NCBI RefSeq assembly: GCF_001043115.1
Contig: NZ_LFME01000016.1
Span: 34,803-98,802 of the forward strand
From: Xanthomonas sp. NCPPB 1128
GTDB taxonomy: Bacteria; Pseudomonadota; Gammaproteobacteria; Xanthomonadales; Xanthomonadaceae
DNA: 64,000 bases
Direction of reading: 5' to 3'
Shown: piece after piece, positions 17,256-25,844 of the stretch
How positions within the stretch are numbered: position 1 is the first letter of the stretch
How the letters are laid out: each line of letters starts with the position of its first letter
Position numbers and translations under genes: made by a program
The notes under the pieces: generated by a model
The model's input: only the letters and a program-made list of their open reading frames with translations
Told to the model about the DNA's origin: nothing
The model's database searches: none

Positions 17256-18971
17256 TCATTCGAGGCGATCCTTGTCCTGCTCGCGCAGGCGATCGAAATC
17301 TTCCTGGGTGGCCACGCAGCGGCCATGCACCGCAGTGGCCGGGACCAGCCACCAGTTGCGTCGGTTGGCGACGCCGGCCAGGACACTGGCGCTGCGGTCC
17401 ACACAGCCCAGCATCGCCGCCTCCTGCACCAGCAACCAGCGCCGCTGCGGCGCCTGCGCCTGCCAGGCGATGCCGCGGCGCAATTGCTGTTCCCACGGCA
17501 CCACGAAACCGAAGGTCGTCGCGGGGCGGTCGGCCATCAGCAGGTTCTGTTCCTTCCAGGCGACCAGGCCGAGTTCGGCATCCGGGCCGATGCGGCGCCC
17601 GACCGACTCCATCACCCCGCGCGCGGAGCTGGACAGGTTGATCAGCGGGTACACCAGCAAGCCGGCCATCGCCCAGACCATGGTCAGGGTCGAGACCGTC
17701 GCCAGTTCCGGGCGGCGCCGCGCGAACGCGGCCAAGCTGGCCACGCCCCACAGGCCGATCGCCAGCAGGATCCAGGCCAGCACCTGCACCGTGGCCAGGT
17801 CGATGCCGCGGTCTTCCATCATCCGCGCGCGGAAGCCGTGTCCCAGCAGGATCGCCGCGCCGACGCCGCCCAGCGCCAGCGTCAGCAGGGCGGTGAACGC
17901 CAGCAGCAGGCGCTTGACCCCGGTCTTGCGCAACAGCCCGGGGATCAGCGGCCCCATCGCCAGGCACAGCATCGGCAGCGCCGGCAGGACGTAGACGTCG
18001 CGCTTGCCGGTCGGGATCGAGAAGAACAGCACCACCAGCGCCCACCAGGCCAGCGGCAGCAGGTAGCGCGCATCGCGCCGGCGCAGGCGCCGCGCCCAGG
18101 CGGAGATCGCCCAAGGCAACGCCAGCAGCACCGGCAACCACATGCTCGGCATCACCCCGAAGAAGTACAGCGGCCCGTGCGCGTGGTCCCAGGACTTGGC
18201 GTAGCGCCCGGCGGTCTGCCGGAACAGGATGTCGTTGAGATAGGCGCGGTACTCGGGCGCGTTGCTCGACAGCGCGGTGACCACCATCGGCAGCAGCCAG
18301 ATCGACACCGCCGCCAGGAACGCCAGTGGCCCCAGCCAAAAGCGCGGATCGCGCAGGCCGACCCGCACCCCGCGCCAGTGCGCCAGCGACGCCGCCGCGG
18401 CCGGCAGCAGCATCAGCAGCGCCAGCACGCCCACGCCCTTGGTGATGGTGCCCAGGCCGGCGGCGAACCAGCCCAGCGCCCACAGCCGCCAGTCCGGCCC
18501 GCGCAACAGATGGCGCAGCAGCGCGTAGTTGGCCAGGGTGATGAAGAACACCACCAGCGGATCGATCTGCGCCTTCTTCGCCTGGTAGGTGAAGTGGAAG
18601 GCGAACAACAACGCATAGGCAGCGTACATGCCGACGCGGCGCGTCCACAGGCGCCGGCCGAGGTCGTAGACGCAGGCCAGCGTGCCCAGCCCGGCCAGCA
18701 GCGACGGCAGCAGGAACGCCACCCGCCAGTTGCCGAACAGCGTATAGAAGCTGGCCTGCAGCCACATCAGCATCGGCGGCTTGTCCGAGTACAGCTCGGT
18801 GCCGCGGTGCGGGAACAGCCAGTTGCCGCTCTCCACCATCTGCTTGGCGACCAGCGCGAAGCGCGGTTCGTCGGCCGGGTGCGGATCGCGCAGGCCCAGG
18901 CCGGCGCCGAGCACCAGCACGGCCAGGATGGCCAACAACCAGAACTCTCGGGACGCGCGGGTCTTCAGCAT
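17256..18971 (-). CDS. ArnT-like GT39 family membrane glycosyltransferase
   Basis: A 571-residue integral membrane protein. The N-terminal catalytic loop LRDPHPADEPRFALVAKQMV contains the acidic pair used by GT39/ArnT enzymes, followed by GNWLFPHRGTELYSDKPPML, a near-diagnostic ArnT motif. About eleven transmembrane helices follow, with a periplasmic C-terminal domain of about 120 residues. Such enzymes transfer sugars from polyprenyl phosphate to lipid A or other periplasmic acceptors; ArnT itself adds 4-amino-4-deoxy-arabinose and confers polymyxin resistance. No arn pathway genes are in the window, so the donor is open. Start ATG 18971, 26 bp after rsmB on the same strand. Confidence 0.9.
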   Translation of the reverse strand: MLKTRASREFWLLAILAVLVLGAGLGLRDPHPADEPRFALVAKQMVESGNWLFPHRGTELYSDKPPMLMWLQASFYTLFGNWRVAFLLPSLLAGLGTLACVYDLGRRLWTRRVGMYAAYALLFAFHFTYQAKKAQIDPLVVFFITLANYALLRHLLRGPDWRLWALGWFAAGLGTITKGVGVLALLMLLPAAAASLAHWRGVRVGLRDPRFWLGPLAFLAAVSIWLLPMVVTALSSNAPEYRAYLNDILFRQTAGRYAKSWDHAHGPLYFFGVMPSMWLPVLLALPWAISAWARRLRRRDARYLLPLAWWALVVLFFSIPTGKRDVYVLPALPMLCLAMGPLIPGLLRKTGVKRLLLAFTALLTLALGGVGAAILLGHGFRARMMEDRGIDLATVQVLAWILLAIGLWGVASLAAFARRRPELATVSTLTMVWAMAGLLVYPLINLSSSARGVMESVGRRIGPDAELGLVAWKEQNLLMADRPATTFGFVVPWEQQLRRGIAWQAQAPQRRWLLVQEAAMLGCVDRSASVLAGVANRRNWWLVPATAVHGRCVATQEDFDRLREQDKDRLE

Positions 18972-18996
18972 GGGAGGCGATGATACCGGGGCCGGT

Positions 18997-20316
18997 TCAT
19001 GCCGTCTTGCGGAACCTTGCGTAGTAGAACCCGTCGCAGTCCTGCTCGCCCGGGAAGCGCTGGCGGCCGCCGCCGGAGGCATGCCCGCAGGCCACGCCCG
19101 GATCCTCCAGGGCCGCACCGGGCTGCCGCGCCAGCAAGGCCTGCACCTGCCGTGCGTTCTCGTCCTGCAGCAGCGAGCAGGTGGCGTAGACCAGCACCCC
19201 GCCCGGCCGCAGCACCTGCCAGGCGGCGTCGAGCAGGCGCACCTGCAGTGCCTGCAGGGCGGTCACGTCCTCGCGCCGGCGATGCAGCAGCACATCCGGC
19301 TGGCGGCGCACGATGCCGGTGGCCGAACACGGCGCGTCGAGCAGCACCGCGTCGAACGGCTCGCCATCCCACCAGTCCTGCGGCTGCGCCGCGTCGGCGA
19401 CCTGCAGCTGCGCCTGGGCGCCAGTACCAGTGCGCGCGAAGGTCTCGCCGACCCGCGCCAGGCGCCGCGCATCCACGTCCAGCGCGGTCAGGCGCAGGCT
19501 CGGGTCGCGTTCGAGCAGGTGTGCGGACTTGCCGCCGGGCGCCGCGCAGGCGTCGAGCACGCGCGCACCCGGCGCCGGCGCCAGCACGTCGGCGACCTGC
19601 TGCGCCGCGCCGTCCTGCACCGAGACGCGGCCGTCGGCGAAGCCCGGCAAGGCGCCCACCGCCAGCGGTGTCTCCAGGCGAATGGCATCGGCCAGCAGCG
19701 GCGACGCCTGCGCGGCGATGCCGGCCGCAGCCAGTTCCTGTAGATAGGCATCACGGCTGCCGTGTTGGCGGTTGACCCGCAGCCACAGCGGCGCCGGCGG
19801 CTGGCTGGCGGCGAAGATCGCCTCGGCCTGCTGCGGCCAGTCGGTGTGCAGCGCATCGCGCAACCACAGCGGCCAGCCCGCATCGGCGGCGACCGCCGGC
19901 AGCCCGTCGCGCAGCGCGCGCCGCAGCAGCGCATTAACCAGCCCGGCCTGGCGCGGCCGATCCAGCGCGCGCGTCGCCTCCACCGTCGCCGACAGCGCCG
20001 CGTGCGGCGCCAGGCCCAGCGCATCGAGCTGGGCGAAGCCGGCCAGCAGCAGGCCGCGCAATTCGGCATCGCGCTGCGGCAATTGCTTCTGCAGCCACAT
20101 CCGCAGCGCCGCCTCGTAGGCCGGGCGGCGGCGCAGCACGGCGAAGCAGATCGCCTCCACCAGCGCACGGTCGCGCGAGTCCGGCAGCGTCGGCAAGGCG
20201 ATGGCCAGTTCGGCCTTGAGCGAGCGGCCGCGATCGATCACCGCGGTCAGCACGCGGGCGGCGACCACCCGCGGGGCCACGCCTGGTGGCCACGCAGCGG
20301 CGGGCGTCGTGGTCAT
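18997..20316 (-). CDS. rsmB: 16S rRNA (cytosine-967-C5)-methyltransferase RsmB
   Basis: A 439-residue enzyme that methylates C967 of 16S rRNA. The N-terminal NusB-like domain (about residues 1-150) is followed by a SAM-binding domain with [14 protein letters not shown], the [15 protein letters not shown] motif and the second conserved Cys in [12 protein letters not shown]. The start ATG overlaps in ATGA fashion with the stop of a 54-codon ORF, and fmt lies just upstream, reproducing the usual def-fmt-rsmB order. I prefer ATG 20316; an extension to 20430 has poor G/C at third positions. Confidence 0.96.
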   Translation of the reverse strand: MTTTPAAAWPPGVAPRVVAARVLTAVIDRGRSLKAELAIALPTLPDSRDRALVEAICFAVLRRRPAYEAALRMWLQKQLPQRDAELRGLLLAGFAQLDALGLAPHAALSATVEATRALDRPRQAGLVNALLRRALRDGLPAVAADAGWPLWLRDALHTDWPQQAEAIFAASQPPAPLWLRVNRQHGSRDAYLQELAAAGIAAQASPLLADAIRLETPLAVGALPGFADGRVSVQDGAAQQVADVLAPAPGARVLDACAAPGGKSAHLLERDPSLRLTALDVDARRLARVGETFARTGTGAQAQLQVADAAQPQDWWDGEPFDAVLLDAPCSATGIVRRQPDVLLHRRREDVTALQALQVRLLDAAWQVLRPGGVLVYATCSLLQDENARQVQALLARQPGAALEDPGVACGHASGGGRQRFPGEQDCDGFYYARFRKTA

Positions 20317-20477
20317 CGGCGCGTGCTCCGGGACATGGCGTGCCCGCGCGCGTATGCCGTGCCGTGGTTGCGCATGCGGATGGCGGGGATGCGCGAAGCG
20401 GTGGACGTCCGCCTGCGCATCAGCGAGCACGCGGCCACGGCCGCGCCTGCGAGGCTCAACGCGGCGTACGCAGGCAT
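20313..20477 (-). CDS. Possible 54-residue small membrane protein between fmt and rsmB
   Basis: This ORF starts 10 bp after the fmt stop and its TGA overlaps the rsmB ATG (ATGA), the spacing expected of a translated cistron. The product has an N-terminal hydrophobic segment ([18 protein letters not shown]) and a basic tail. Nearly every third codon position is G or C, unlike the competing in-frame extension of rsmB over the same DNA. I do not recognise a family. It may be a genuine small protein or chance coding in GC-rich DNA. Confidence 0.4.
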   Translation of the reverse strand: MPAYAALSLAGAAVAACSLMRRRTSTASRIPAIRMRNHGTAYARGHAMSRSTRR

Positions 20478-20487
20478 GCTCGACGCC

Positions 20488-21411
20488 TCAGGCCAGGACC
20501 GGCAGGTCGCGCCGTGCATTGAGGTAGTCGGCGGCGGTGATCGCCTTGCCACCCTCGCGCTGCAGCACGCGCAGGCGCAGCGCGCCCTGGCCGCAGGCGA
20601 TGTCGATGCCCTGCTTGGACGCGGTCAGCACCGTGCCCGGCGGCTGCCCGTGGGCCAGGTCCAGCGGGATCGCGCCGCGCACCCGCACCCGCTCGCCGGC
20701 CAGCATCGCCTCGGCGACCGGCCACGGATCGAAGGCGCGCACCTGCCGCGCCAGCTGCGCCGCCGGCTGCTGCCAGTCCAGCCGCGCCTGCGCCTTGTCC
20801 AGCTTCTGCGCGTACGTCACGCCGGCCTCCGGCTGCGGCTGCGCCACCGGACGCAGGCCGGCACGCAGCAGGCCCAAGCCATCGGCCAGCACCTGCGCAC
20901 CGAGCGCGGCCAAGCGATCGTGCAACTGCCCGCCGGTCTCGTCGGCGCCGATCGGCGTGCGCTGCGACAGCAACACCGGGCCGGTATCCAGCCCGGCCTC
21001 CATCTGCATCAGGCACACCCCGGTCTCGCTGTCGCCGGCCTCGATCGCGCGCTGGATCGGCGCGGCGCCGCGCCAGCGCGGCAGCAGCGAGGCGTGGACG
21101 TTCCAGCAGCCATGGGTCGGGATCGCCAGCACCGCCTTGGGCAGGATCAGCCCGTAGGCCACCACCACGATCAGGTCCGGCTGCAGCGCGCGCAGCGCCT
21201 GCAGCGTCTCCGGCGTGCGCAGCGTCTGCGGCTGCAGCACCGGGATGCCGCGCGCCACCGCCTCCAGCTTGACCGGCGACGGGGTCAGCCCACGCCCGCG
21301 CCCGGCAGGGCGGTCAGGCTGGGTGTAGACCGCGATCACTTCATGGCGCTGCGCAGCCGCGCGCAACGACGGCACGGCGAAGTCCGGCGTACCGGCGAAG
21401 ACGAGTTTCAT
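20488..21411 (-). CDS. fmt: Methionyl-tRNA formyltransferase
   Basis: A 307-residue enzyme that formylates initiator Met-tRNA with 10-formyltetrahydrofolate. The Rossmann-type catalytic domain shows [14 protein letters not shown] at the N terminus, the [20 protein letters not shown] block with the preceding NVHA catalytic Asn-His, and the conserved Asp in AGLDTGPVL. The C-terminal OB-like tRNA-binding domain begins around residue 205. It is flanked on the same strand by def and rsmB, so formylation and deformylation genes are adjacent. Length and start are typical. Confidence 0.98.
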   Translation of the reverse strand: MKLVFAGTPDFAVPSLRAAAQRHEVIAVYTQPDRPAGRGRGLTPSPVKLEAVARGIPVLQPQTLRTPETLQALRALQPDLIVVVAYGLILPKAVLAIPTHGCWNVHASLLPRWRGAAPIQRAIEAGDSETGVCLMQMEAGLDTGPVLLSQRTPIGADETGGQLHDRLAALGAQVLADGLGLLRAGLRPVAQPQPEAGVTYAQKLDKAQARLDWQQPAAQLARQVRAFDPWPVAEAMLAGERVRVRGAIPLDLAHGQPPGTVLTASKQGIDIACGQGALRLRVLQREGGKAITAADYLNARRDLPVLA

Positions 21412-21421
21412 TTGGCGGAGA

Positions 21422-21519
21422 TTCGGGATTGGGGATTGGGGATTCGCAACGGCAGGATCGGCGACCGGCAGGGGACGATTCGCTCTGGCGAATCCCCAAT
21501 CCCGGCTCCCGAATCCCGG
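21422..21519. repeat. Inverted GGGGATT-type repeat between fmt and def
   Basis: The left part contains GGGATTGGGGATTCGC (21432-21447) and the right part its exact complement (21488-21503), separated by 40 bp. Both arms carry further GGGATT-like units. The same motif lies upstream of dtd and upstream of queF. It probably folds as a long hairpin in the def-fmt mRNA. Confidence 0.75.
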
Positions 21520-21522
21520 CCG

Positions 21523-22035
21523 TCAGGCCACGTGCTTGCGCGCCTTGGCCAGTTTCTTGCGCACCATTTCGCGCTTGAGCGGGGACAGGTAGTCGACGAA
21601 CAGCTTGCCGTCGAGGTGGTCCATCTCGTGCTGCACGCACACCGCCAGCAGGCCGTCGGTGCTCAGTTCCTGCGGCTGGCCCTGGCGGTCCAGGTAGCGC
21701 ACGGTGATGGCGTCGGCGCGGGTCACGTCGGCGTAGATGCCGGGGACCGACAGACAGCCCTCCTGGTACACCTGTTCGCCGTCGCGCTGCACGATCTGCG
21801 GGTTGATGAACACCTGCGGGGCGTTCTTCTCCTCGCTGACGTCGATGACCATGAAGCGCTTGTGCACGTCCACCTGGCTGGCCGCCAGGCCGATGCCCGG
21901 CGCGTCGTACATGGTCTCGAACATGTCGTCGAGCAGGCGTTGGAAGGCCGCGGAGGTGACCTCGGCGGCATCGACCGGCACCGCCTTGGTGCGCAGGCGC
22001 GGGTCGGGGAATTCGAGAATGGGGAGCAGGGCCAT
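21523..22035 (-). CDS. def: Peptide deformylase
   Basis: A 170-residue metalloenzyme that removes the N-formyl group from nascent proteins. All three motifs are present: [16 protein letters not shown] (metal Cys) and [12 protein letters not shown] (HEMDH metal ligands and catalytic Glu). Start ATG 22035 gives [15 protein letters not shown], the family N terminus; a start four codons upstream is possible. It is transcribed leftward into fmt across a GGGGATT inverted repeat and is divergent from the LysM protein gene. A basic Lys-rich C terminus ([17 protein letters not shown]) is usual. Confidence 0.97.
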   Translation of the reverse strand: MALLPILEFPDPRLRTKAVPVDAAEVTSAAFQRLLDDMFETMYDAPGIGLAASQVDVHKRFMVIDVSEEKNAPQVFINPQIVQRDGEQVYQEGCLSVPGIYADVTRADAITVRYLDRQGQPQELSTDGLLAVCVQHEMDHLDGKLFVDYLSPLKREMVRKKLAKARKHVA

Positions 22036-22108
22036 AGCGGTACCCAAGATGGGGGCGCCGGACGATTCGGCAAGACCTGCGGATTCTACCCGTTTCTGCG
22101 CCCGACGC

Positions 22109-22139
22109 TTGCGCCCGCACCAGGGTTCTGCACTATAGT
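22109..22139 (+). promoter_or_regulatory. Probable promoter of the LysM protein gene
   Basis: A TATAGT -10 box (22134-22139) matches five of six consensus bases. TTGCGC at 22109-22114 is a plausible -35, although the 19-bp spacer is long. Transcription would begin near 22146, about 28 nt before the ATG. Confidence 0.5.
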
Positions 22140-22173
22140 GCGCGAACCTGTTGGGGAATCAGGCTCCGCGCTC

Positions 22174-23310
22174 ATGTTCAATCGACTCCGCACGGTCGTC
22201 GCCGTGGCGATGCTCACCGTGGCGACCTATGCTGCTTCCGCCAGCATGGCCGCCGAACACCCCGACACCTACGTGGTGCGCAAGGGCGATACGCTGTGGG
22301 ACATCGCCGGGCGCTTCCTCGGCAAGCCCTGGCTGTGGCCGGAGATCTGGCAGGCCAATCCGCAGGTGCACAACCCGCACCTGATCTATCCCGGCGACGT
22401 GCTCAGCCTGGCCTACCTGGACCGGGTGGCGCGTGCCGAGGTCAAGCCGGGTCCGCGCCAGGACGCGCCGATCGACGCGATCCCGCTGGCGCAGGTGGAG
22501 CCGTTCCTGAAGAACCTGCGCGTGGTCGACCGCATCGACGACCTGCCCTACGTGGTCGGCACCGAAGACAACCGCCTGCGCGCCACCGACGGGCAACTGG
22601 TCTACGCGGTCGGCCTCGGCCAGGCCCAGGCCGGGCAGCGCTACGCCGTGGTCCGCCCGACCGTGCGCTACCTGCTGCCCAAGCTCAGCGACGACCTCAA
22701 TGCCGAAGGCCGCAGCATCCCCGGCAGCGGCAACCTGTGGCAGACCTTCGTGCCGCCGGACAAGCGCCGCGAGACGCTCGGCTACGAATTGGCCCAGGTC
22801 AACATCGGCACCGTCGCCCGCGTATCCGCCGATGGCCGCCAGGCCACTGCCCTGCTGCTGCAGGACAATGCCCGCGAAGTGCGCGCCGGCGACCGCCTGA
22901 TCCCGGTCGAGGCGCAGCCCTACGACCTGCAGTTCGTGCCGCACCCGCCGTCCGAGCAGGCGCTGGCCGCCGGCCTGCGGGTGCTGGCGGTGGCCGACGC
23001 GTTCAGCGCGGCCGGTCCGCGCGACGTGATCGCCATTTCCGGCGGCCGCCGCGAAGGCATCGACAACGGCACGGTGGTGTCGCTGTGGCGCCACGGTACC
23101 CGGGTCAACGACCGCGTGCGCCACCCCAACACCTCCCGCGCCGACGACGGCTTCACCGGCGGCAGCGGCACGACCGTGGCGCTGCCGGACGAATACGCCG
23201 CGCACGCGATGGTGTTCCGCACCTTCGACAAGGTCAGCTACGCGCTGGTGATGGACGGCATCAAACCGACCCGCATCGGTTACGACGTCAAGCACCCGGA
23301 CGCGCGCTGA
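22174..23310 (+). CDS. Exported LysM-domain peptidoglycan-binding protein
   Basis: A 378-residue protein with a signal peptide (residues 1-27, ending SASMAA) and one N-terminal LysM domain, TYVVRKGDTLWDIAGRFLGK with WLWPEIWQANPQVHNPHLIYPGDVL, at about residues 32-77. LysM binds N-acetylglucosamine in peptidoglycan. The remaining 300 residues resemble the uncharacterised C-terminal part found with dprA-linked LysM proteins in proteobacteria; there is no peptidase motif. It is divergent from def and followed by dprA, the common smf-locus order. A stem-loop separates it from dprA. Confidence 0.93.
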   Translation: MFNRLRTVVAVAMLTVATYAASASMAAEHPDTYVVRKGDTLWDIAGRFLGKPWLWPEIWQANPQVHNPHLIYPGDVLSLAYLDRVARAEVKPGPRQDAPIDAIPLAQVEPFLKNLRVVDRIDDLPYVVGTEDNRLRATDGQLVYAVGLGQAQAGQRYAVVRPTVRYLLPKLSDDLNAEGRSIPGSGNLWQTFVPPDKRRETLGYELAQVNIGTVARVSADGRQATALLLQDNAREVRAGDRLIPVEAQPYDLQFVPHPPSEQALAAGLRVLAVADAFSAAGPRDVIAISGGRREGIDNGTVVSLWRHGTRVNDRVRHPNTSRADDGFTGGSGTTVALPDEYAAHAMVFRTFDKVSYALVMDGIKPTRIGYDVKHPDAR

Positions 23311-23341
23311 CCCGCCGCCGGGGCATCCCCCTACAGCGATT

Positions 23342-23369
23342 GCAGACGGCGCCCGAGGGCGCCGTCTGC
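23342..23369. terminator. Stem-loop between LysM gene and dprA
   Basis: A perfect 12-bp GC-rich stem (GCAGACGGCGCC / GGCGCCGTCTGC) with a 4-nt loop lies 32 bp after the LysM gene stop and 22 bp before dprA. There is no T tract, so termination may be weak or Rho-assisted. Confidence 0.55.
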
Positions 23370-23391
23370 GTCTGCGGCCTAGGCTGGACGC

Positions 23392-24546
23392 ATGTCCAGT
23401 CCGGCCCCCGCTCCCGTCCACGCACCCACCGATCCGGCCCTGCTGCGCCTGTCGCTGGCCGGCGGCGCCAGCGCCCCGCGCCGGCTGCTGTTGGAACAGC
23501 ACGGCAGCCCGGCCGCGGCATTGGCCGCAGGTCCCGCCGGCTGGCATGCCGCCGGCCTGGATGCGGCGCAGATCGCCGCGCTGCAGCGGCCCGACCGCGC
23601 AGCGCTGGAAACCGCCGAGCGCTGGCTGGCGCAGCCAGGCCGGCACCTGCTGGGCTGCCACGATCCCGACTACCCGGCCCTGCTGCGGCGTACGCCCAAC
23701 CCGCCACTGGCGCTGTACGTGGACGGCGACCCCGCGGCGCTGTGGCACCCGGGCGTCGCCGTGGTCGGCAGCCGCGCGCCCAGCGCCGGCGGTCGCGACA
23801 ACGCCTACGGCTTCGCCCTGGCCCTGGCCGCGGCCGGCTTCGCGGTGACCAGCGGCATGGCCAGTGGCGTGGATGCCGCCGCGCACCGGGCGGCGCTGTC
23901 GCGCGCGGACGGGCTGACCGTGGCGGTGGTCGGCACCGGCCCGGACCTGGCCTACCCGCGCCAGCATGCCGCCCTGCGCAGCCAGATCGCCGAACGCGGC
24001 GCGGTGGTCAGCGAGCATCCGCCCGGCACGCCAGCGCGGGCGGGCCACTTTCCGGCGCGCAACCGGATCATCGCCGGGCTGAGCCTGGCGACCCTGGTGA
24101 TCGAGGCGGCCACCCGCTCCGGCGCGCTGATCACCGCGCGGCTGGCCGCCGAGGCCGGGCGCGAGGTGTTCGCCCTGCCCGGCTCCATCCATAACCCACT
24201 GGCGCGCGGCTGCCACCGGCTGATCCGCGACGGCGCCGGGCTGGTGGAAAGCGCCGAGGAGGTGTTGGCCGGCGTCGCCCCCCTGGCGGCCGAACTCGCC
24301 GACGCCTTGCGCGGGCGCCTGAACGCCCCCACACAGGGAGCCAGCATCGCGCGCGACGCCACACCGGCCTTCCCTCACTCCGACTACCAGCGCTTGTGGC
24401 AGGCGCTGGGCCATGACCCCATCTGTATGGATTCAGTGATCGCACGCAGCGGATTGACGGCCGCAGCGGCGTCCTCCATGCTGCTGGCCATGGAACTGGA
24501 TGGCTACGTGGCGGTCGAACGCGGTCGTTACACCCGCAAACCCTAG
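23392..24546 (+). CDS. dprA: DNA-processing protein DprA (Smf)
   Basis: A 384-residue protein that binds incoming single-stranded DNA and loads RecA during natural transformation. An N-terminal SAM-like helical region (about residues 1-85) precedes the Rossmann-fold core: [55 protein letters not shown] and [11 protein letters not shown] are all conserved. A C-terminal winged-helix (DprA_WH) segment ends at ERGRYTRKP. The length is usual for xanthomonads. smg follows 43 bp downstream. Confidence 0.97.
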   Translation: MSSPAPAPVHAPTDPALLRLSLAGGASAPRRLLLEQHGSPAAALAAGPAGWHAAGLDAAQIAALQRPDRAALETAERWLAQPGRHLLGCHDPDYPALLRRTPNPPLALYVDGDPAALWHPGVAVVGSRAPSAGGRDNAYGFALALAAAGFAVTSGMASGVDAAAHRAALSRADGLTVAVVGTGPDLAYPRQHAALRSQIAERGAVVSEHPPGTPARAGHFPARNRIIAGLSLATLVIEAATRSGALITARLAAEAGREVFALPGSIHNPLARGCHRLIRDGAGLVESAEEVLAGVAPLAAELADALRGRLNAPTQGASIARDATPAFPHSDYQRLWQALGHDPICMDSVIARSGLTAAAASSMLLAMELDGYVAVERGRYTRKP

Positions 24547-24589
24547 TTTCTTCACCTCCACAGCGTCTCGCGACGCAGGCCGAGGGGCA

Positions 24590-25063
24590 ATGAAAGAGAG
24601 CATTCTGGATGTCCTGCTGTACCTGTTCGAACACTATTTCAGCGAAGACGCGGATCCGGTCCGCGATCGCGACTCCCTCCAGAATGGCCTGATCCAGGCC
24701 GGTTTCAGCCCCACCGAGATCAGCAAGGCGTTCGACTGGCTCGACGCCCTGGCCGACCAGCGCCCAGCCGTGGCGCAGCCGCGCATCGATGGTCCGATCC
24801 GCATCTACCACGGCCCGGAACTGGACAAGCTCGACGTGGAATGCCGCGGCTTCCTGCTGTTCCTGGAACAGCACGGCATCCTCGACAGCGACCAGCGCGA
24901 GCTGGTGCTGGACCGGGCCATGGCCCTGGACCAGGATGAGCTGGACCTGGACGACCTGAAGTGGGTGGTGCTGATGGTGCTGTTCAACCAGCCCGGTGCC
25001 GAGGCGGCGTACGCGTGGATGGAAACGCAGATGTTCGTCGACGAGCCGGAGCCGGTTCACTGA
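24590..25063 (+). CDS. smg: Smg (DUF494) family protein
   Basis: A 157-residue acidic protein of the Smg/DUF494 family, conserved next to dprA/smf and def in many gammaproteobacteria. The N terminus [17 protein letters not shown] and the C-terminal [14 protein letters not shown] block match the family. It has no signal peptide, membrane segment or catalytic motif; molecular function is unknown. GGGG at 24584-24587 just before the ATG serves as a ribosome binding site. The topA gene, frequently in the same neighbourhood, comes after two GYF_2 genes. Confidence 0.93.
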   Translation: MKESILDVLLYLFEHYFSEDADPVRDRDSLQNGLIQAGFSPTEISKAFDWLDALADQRPAVAQPRIDGPIRIYHGPELDKLDVECRGFLLFLEQHGILDSDQRELVLDRAMALDQDELDLDDLKWVVLMVLFNQPGAEAAYAWMETQMFVDEPEPVH

Positions 25064-25084
25064 GCCGCTGACGGTCGCGCACGG

Positions 25085-25807
25085 ATGCACGAAGACACCC
25101 TTTCCCCGACGCTCTGGTACTACGTCGATGCCGCACGCGAGCGGCACGGCCCGTTGCCGGCGCCCGCCCTGCTGGAACGCCTGCACGACGGTCGCCTGCA
25201 GCGCGAGACCCTGGTCTGGCGCGAAGGCCTGCCGGAGTGGCGGCCGCTGCACGCGGTCGCCGCCGAGCTGGGCCTGCCCGATACCCCCATTCCACCGCCG
25301 TTGCCGCCACCGCTGCAGGCAGCCGCTCCCGCGAGCCCCGCTGCCGTCGCCGCGCCACGCAGCGGCCTGTCCGGCTGCGCCATCATGGCCATCGTCGGCG
25401 CGATCGGCGGGGTGCTGCTGGTGGCGTTCCTGGGCATCGCCGCGGCAATCGCCCTGCCTGCCTATCAGGACTACCTGGCCCGCGCGAAGGTCACGCAGGC
25501 CCTCGGCGACCTGGCGCCGCTGAAGGACCAGATCGCCGCCTTCGCCGCGCAGGAGCACCGCTGCGCGGTGAACGGCGACACCGGCTTCGGCACCCCCGAG
25601 AGTTATGCCGGCACGTCCATCGCGCAGGTGCGGATCGGCCGCTTCGACAACGGCCACTGCGGCCTGGAAGCCACGCTGCGCCTGCCCGAGCACAAGCGCC
25701 TGGATGGCAAAGCGCTGTGGCTGGACTACGATGAGCGCACGTCCGCCTGGAACTGCAGTTCCGACCTGGACGACCGCGACCTGCCGGTCCACTGCCGCGG
25801 CGGCTGA
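25085..25807 (+). CDS. GYF_2-domain protein fused to a pilin-like membrane module
   Basis: A 240-residue protein in three parts. Residues 9-60 form a GYF_2 domain (WYYVDAARERHGPL, then LVWREGLPEW). A Pro/Ala linker follows to about 93. Residues 98-124 form a hydrophobic helix running into IALPAYQDYLARAKVTQAL, the alpha-1 sequence of type IV pilins. The C terminus ends WNCSSDLDDRDLPVHC, like the disulphide-bonded D-region of PilA. There is no prepilin peptidase site (G|FTLIE), so the protein is likely membrane-anchored with a cytoplasmic GYF_2 domain and a periplasmic pilin-like head rather than assembled into a pilus. The next gene has the same N-terminal domain. Function unknown. Confidence 0.85.
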   Translation: MHEDTLSPTLWYYVDAARERHGPLPAPALLERLHDGRLQRETLVWREGLPEWRPLHAVAAELGLPDTPIPPPLPPPLQAAAPASPAAVAAPRSGLSGCAIMAIVGAIGGVLLVAFLGIAAAIALPAYQDYLARAKVTQALGDLAPLKDQIAAFAAQEHRCAVNGDTGFGTPESYAGTSIAQVRIGRFDNGHCGLEATLRLPEHKRLDGKALWLDYDERTSAWNCSSDLDDRDLPVHCRGG

Positions 25808-25844
25808 CCGGCACACCGTTTTCGACTGCACCCCGGGGAAAAGA

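Noticed and set aside
17164..17259. 31-codon ORF whose ATG overlaps the stop of the GT39 gene
   Set aside because: The Arg/Ala-rich product has no similarity to any glycosyltransferase start and ends inside the GT1 gene. It may reflect a frameshifted 5' end but is not a credible gene.
19762..22173. Long plus-strand extension upstream of the LysM protein gene
   Set aside because: It runs antisense through rsmB, fmt and def. The LysM protein begins at ATG 22174 with its own signal peptide and promoter.
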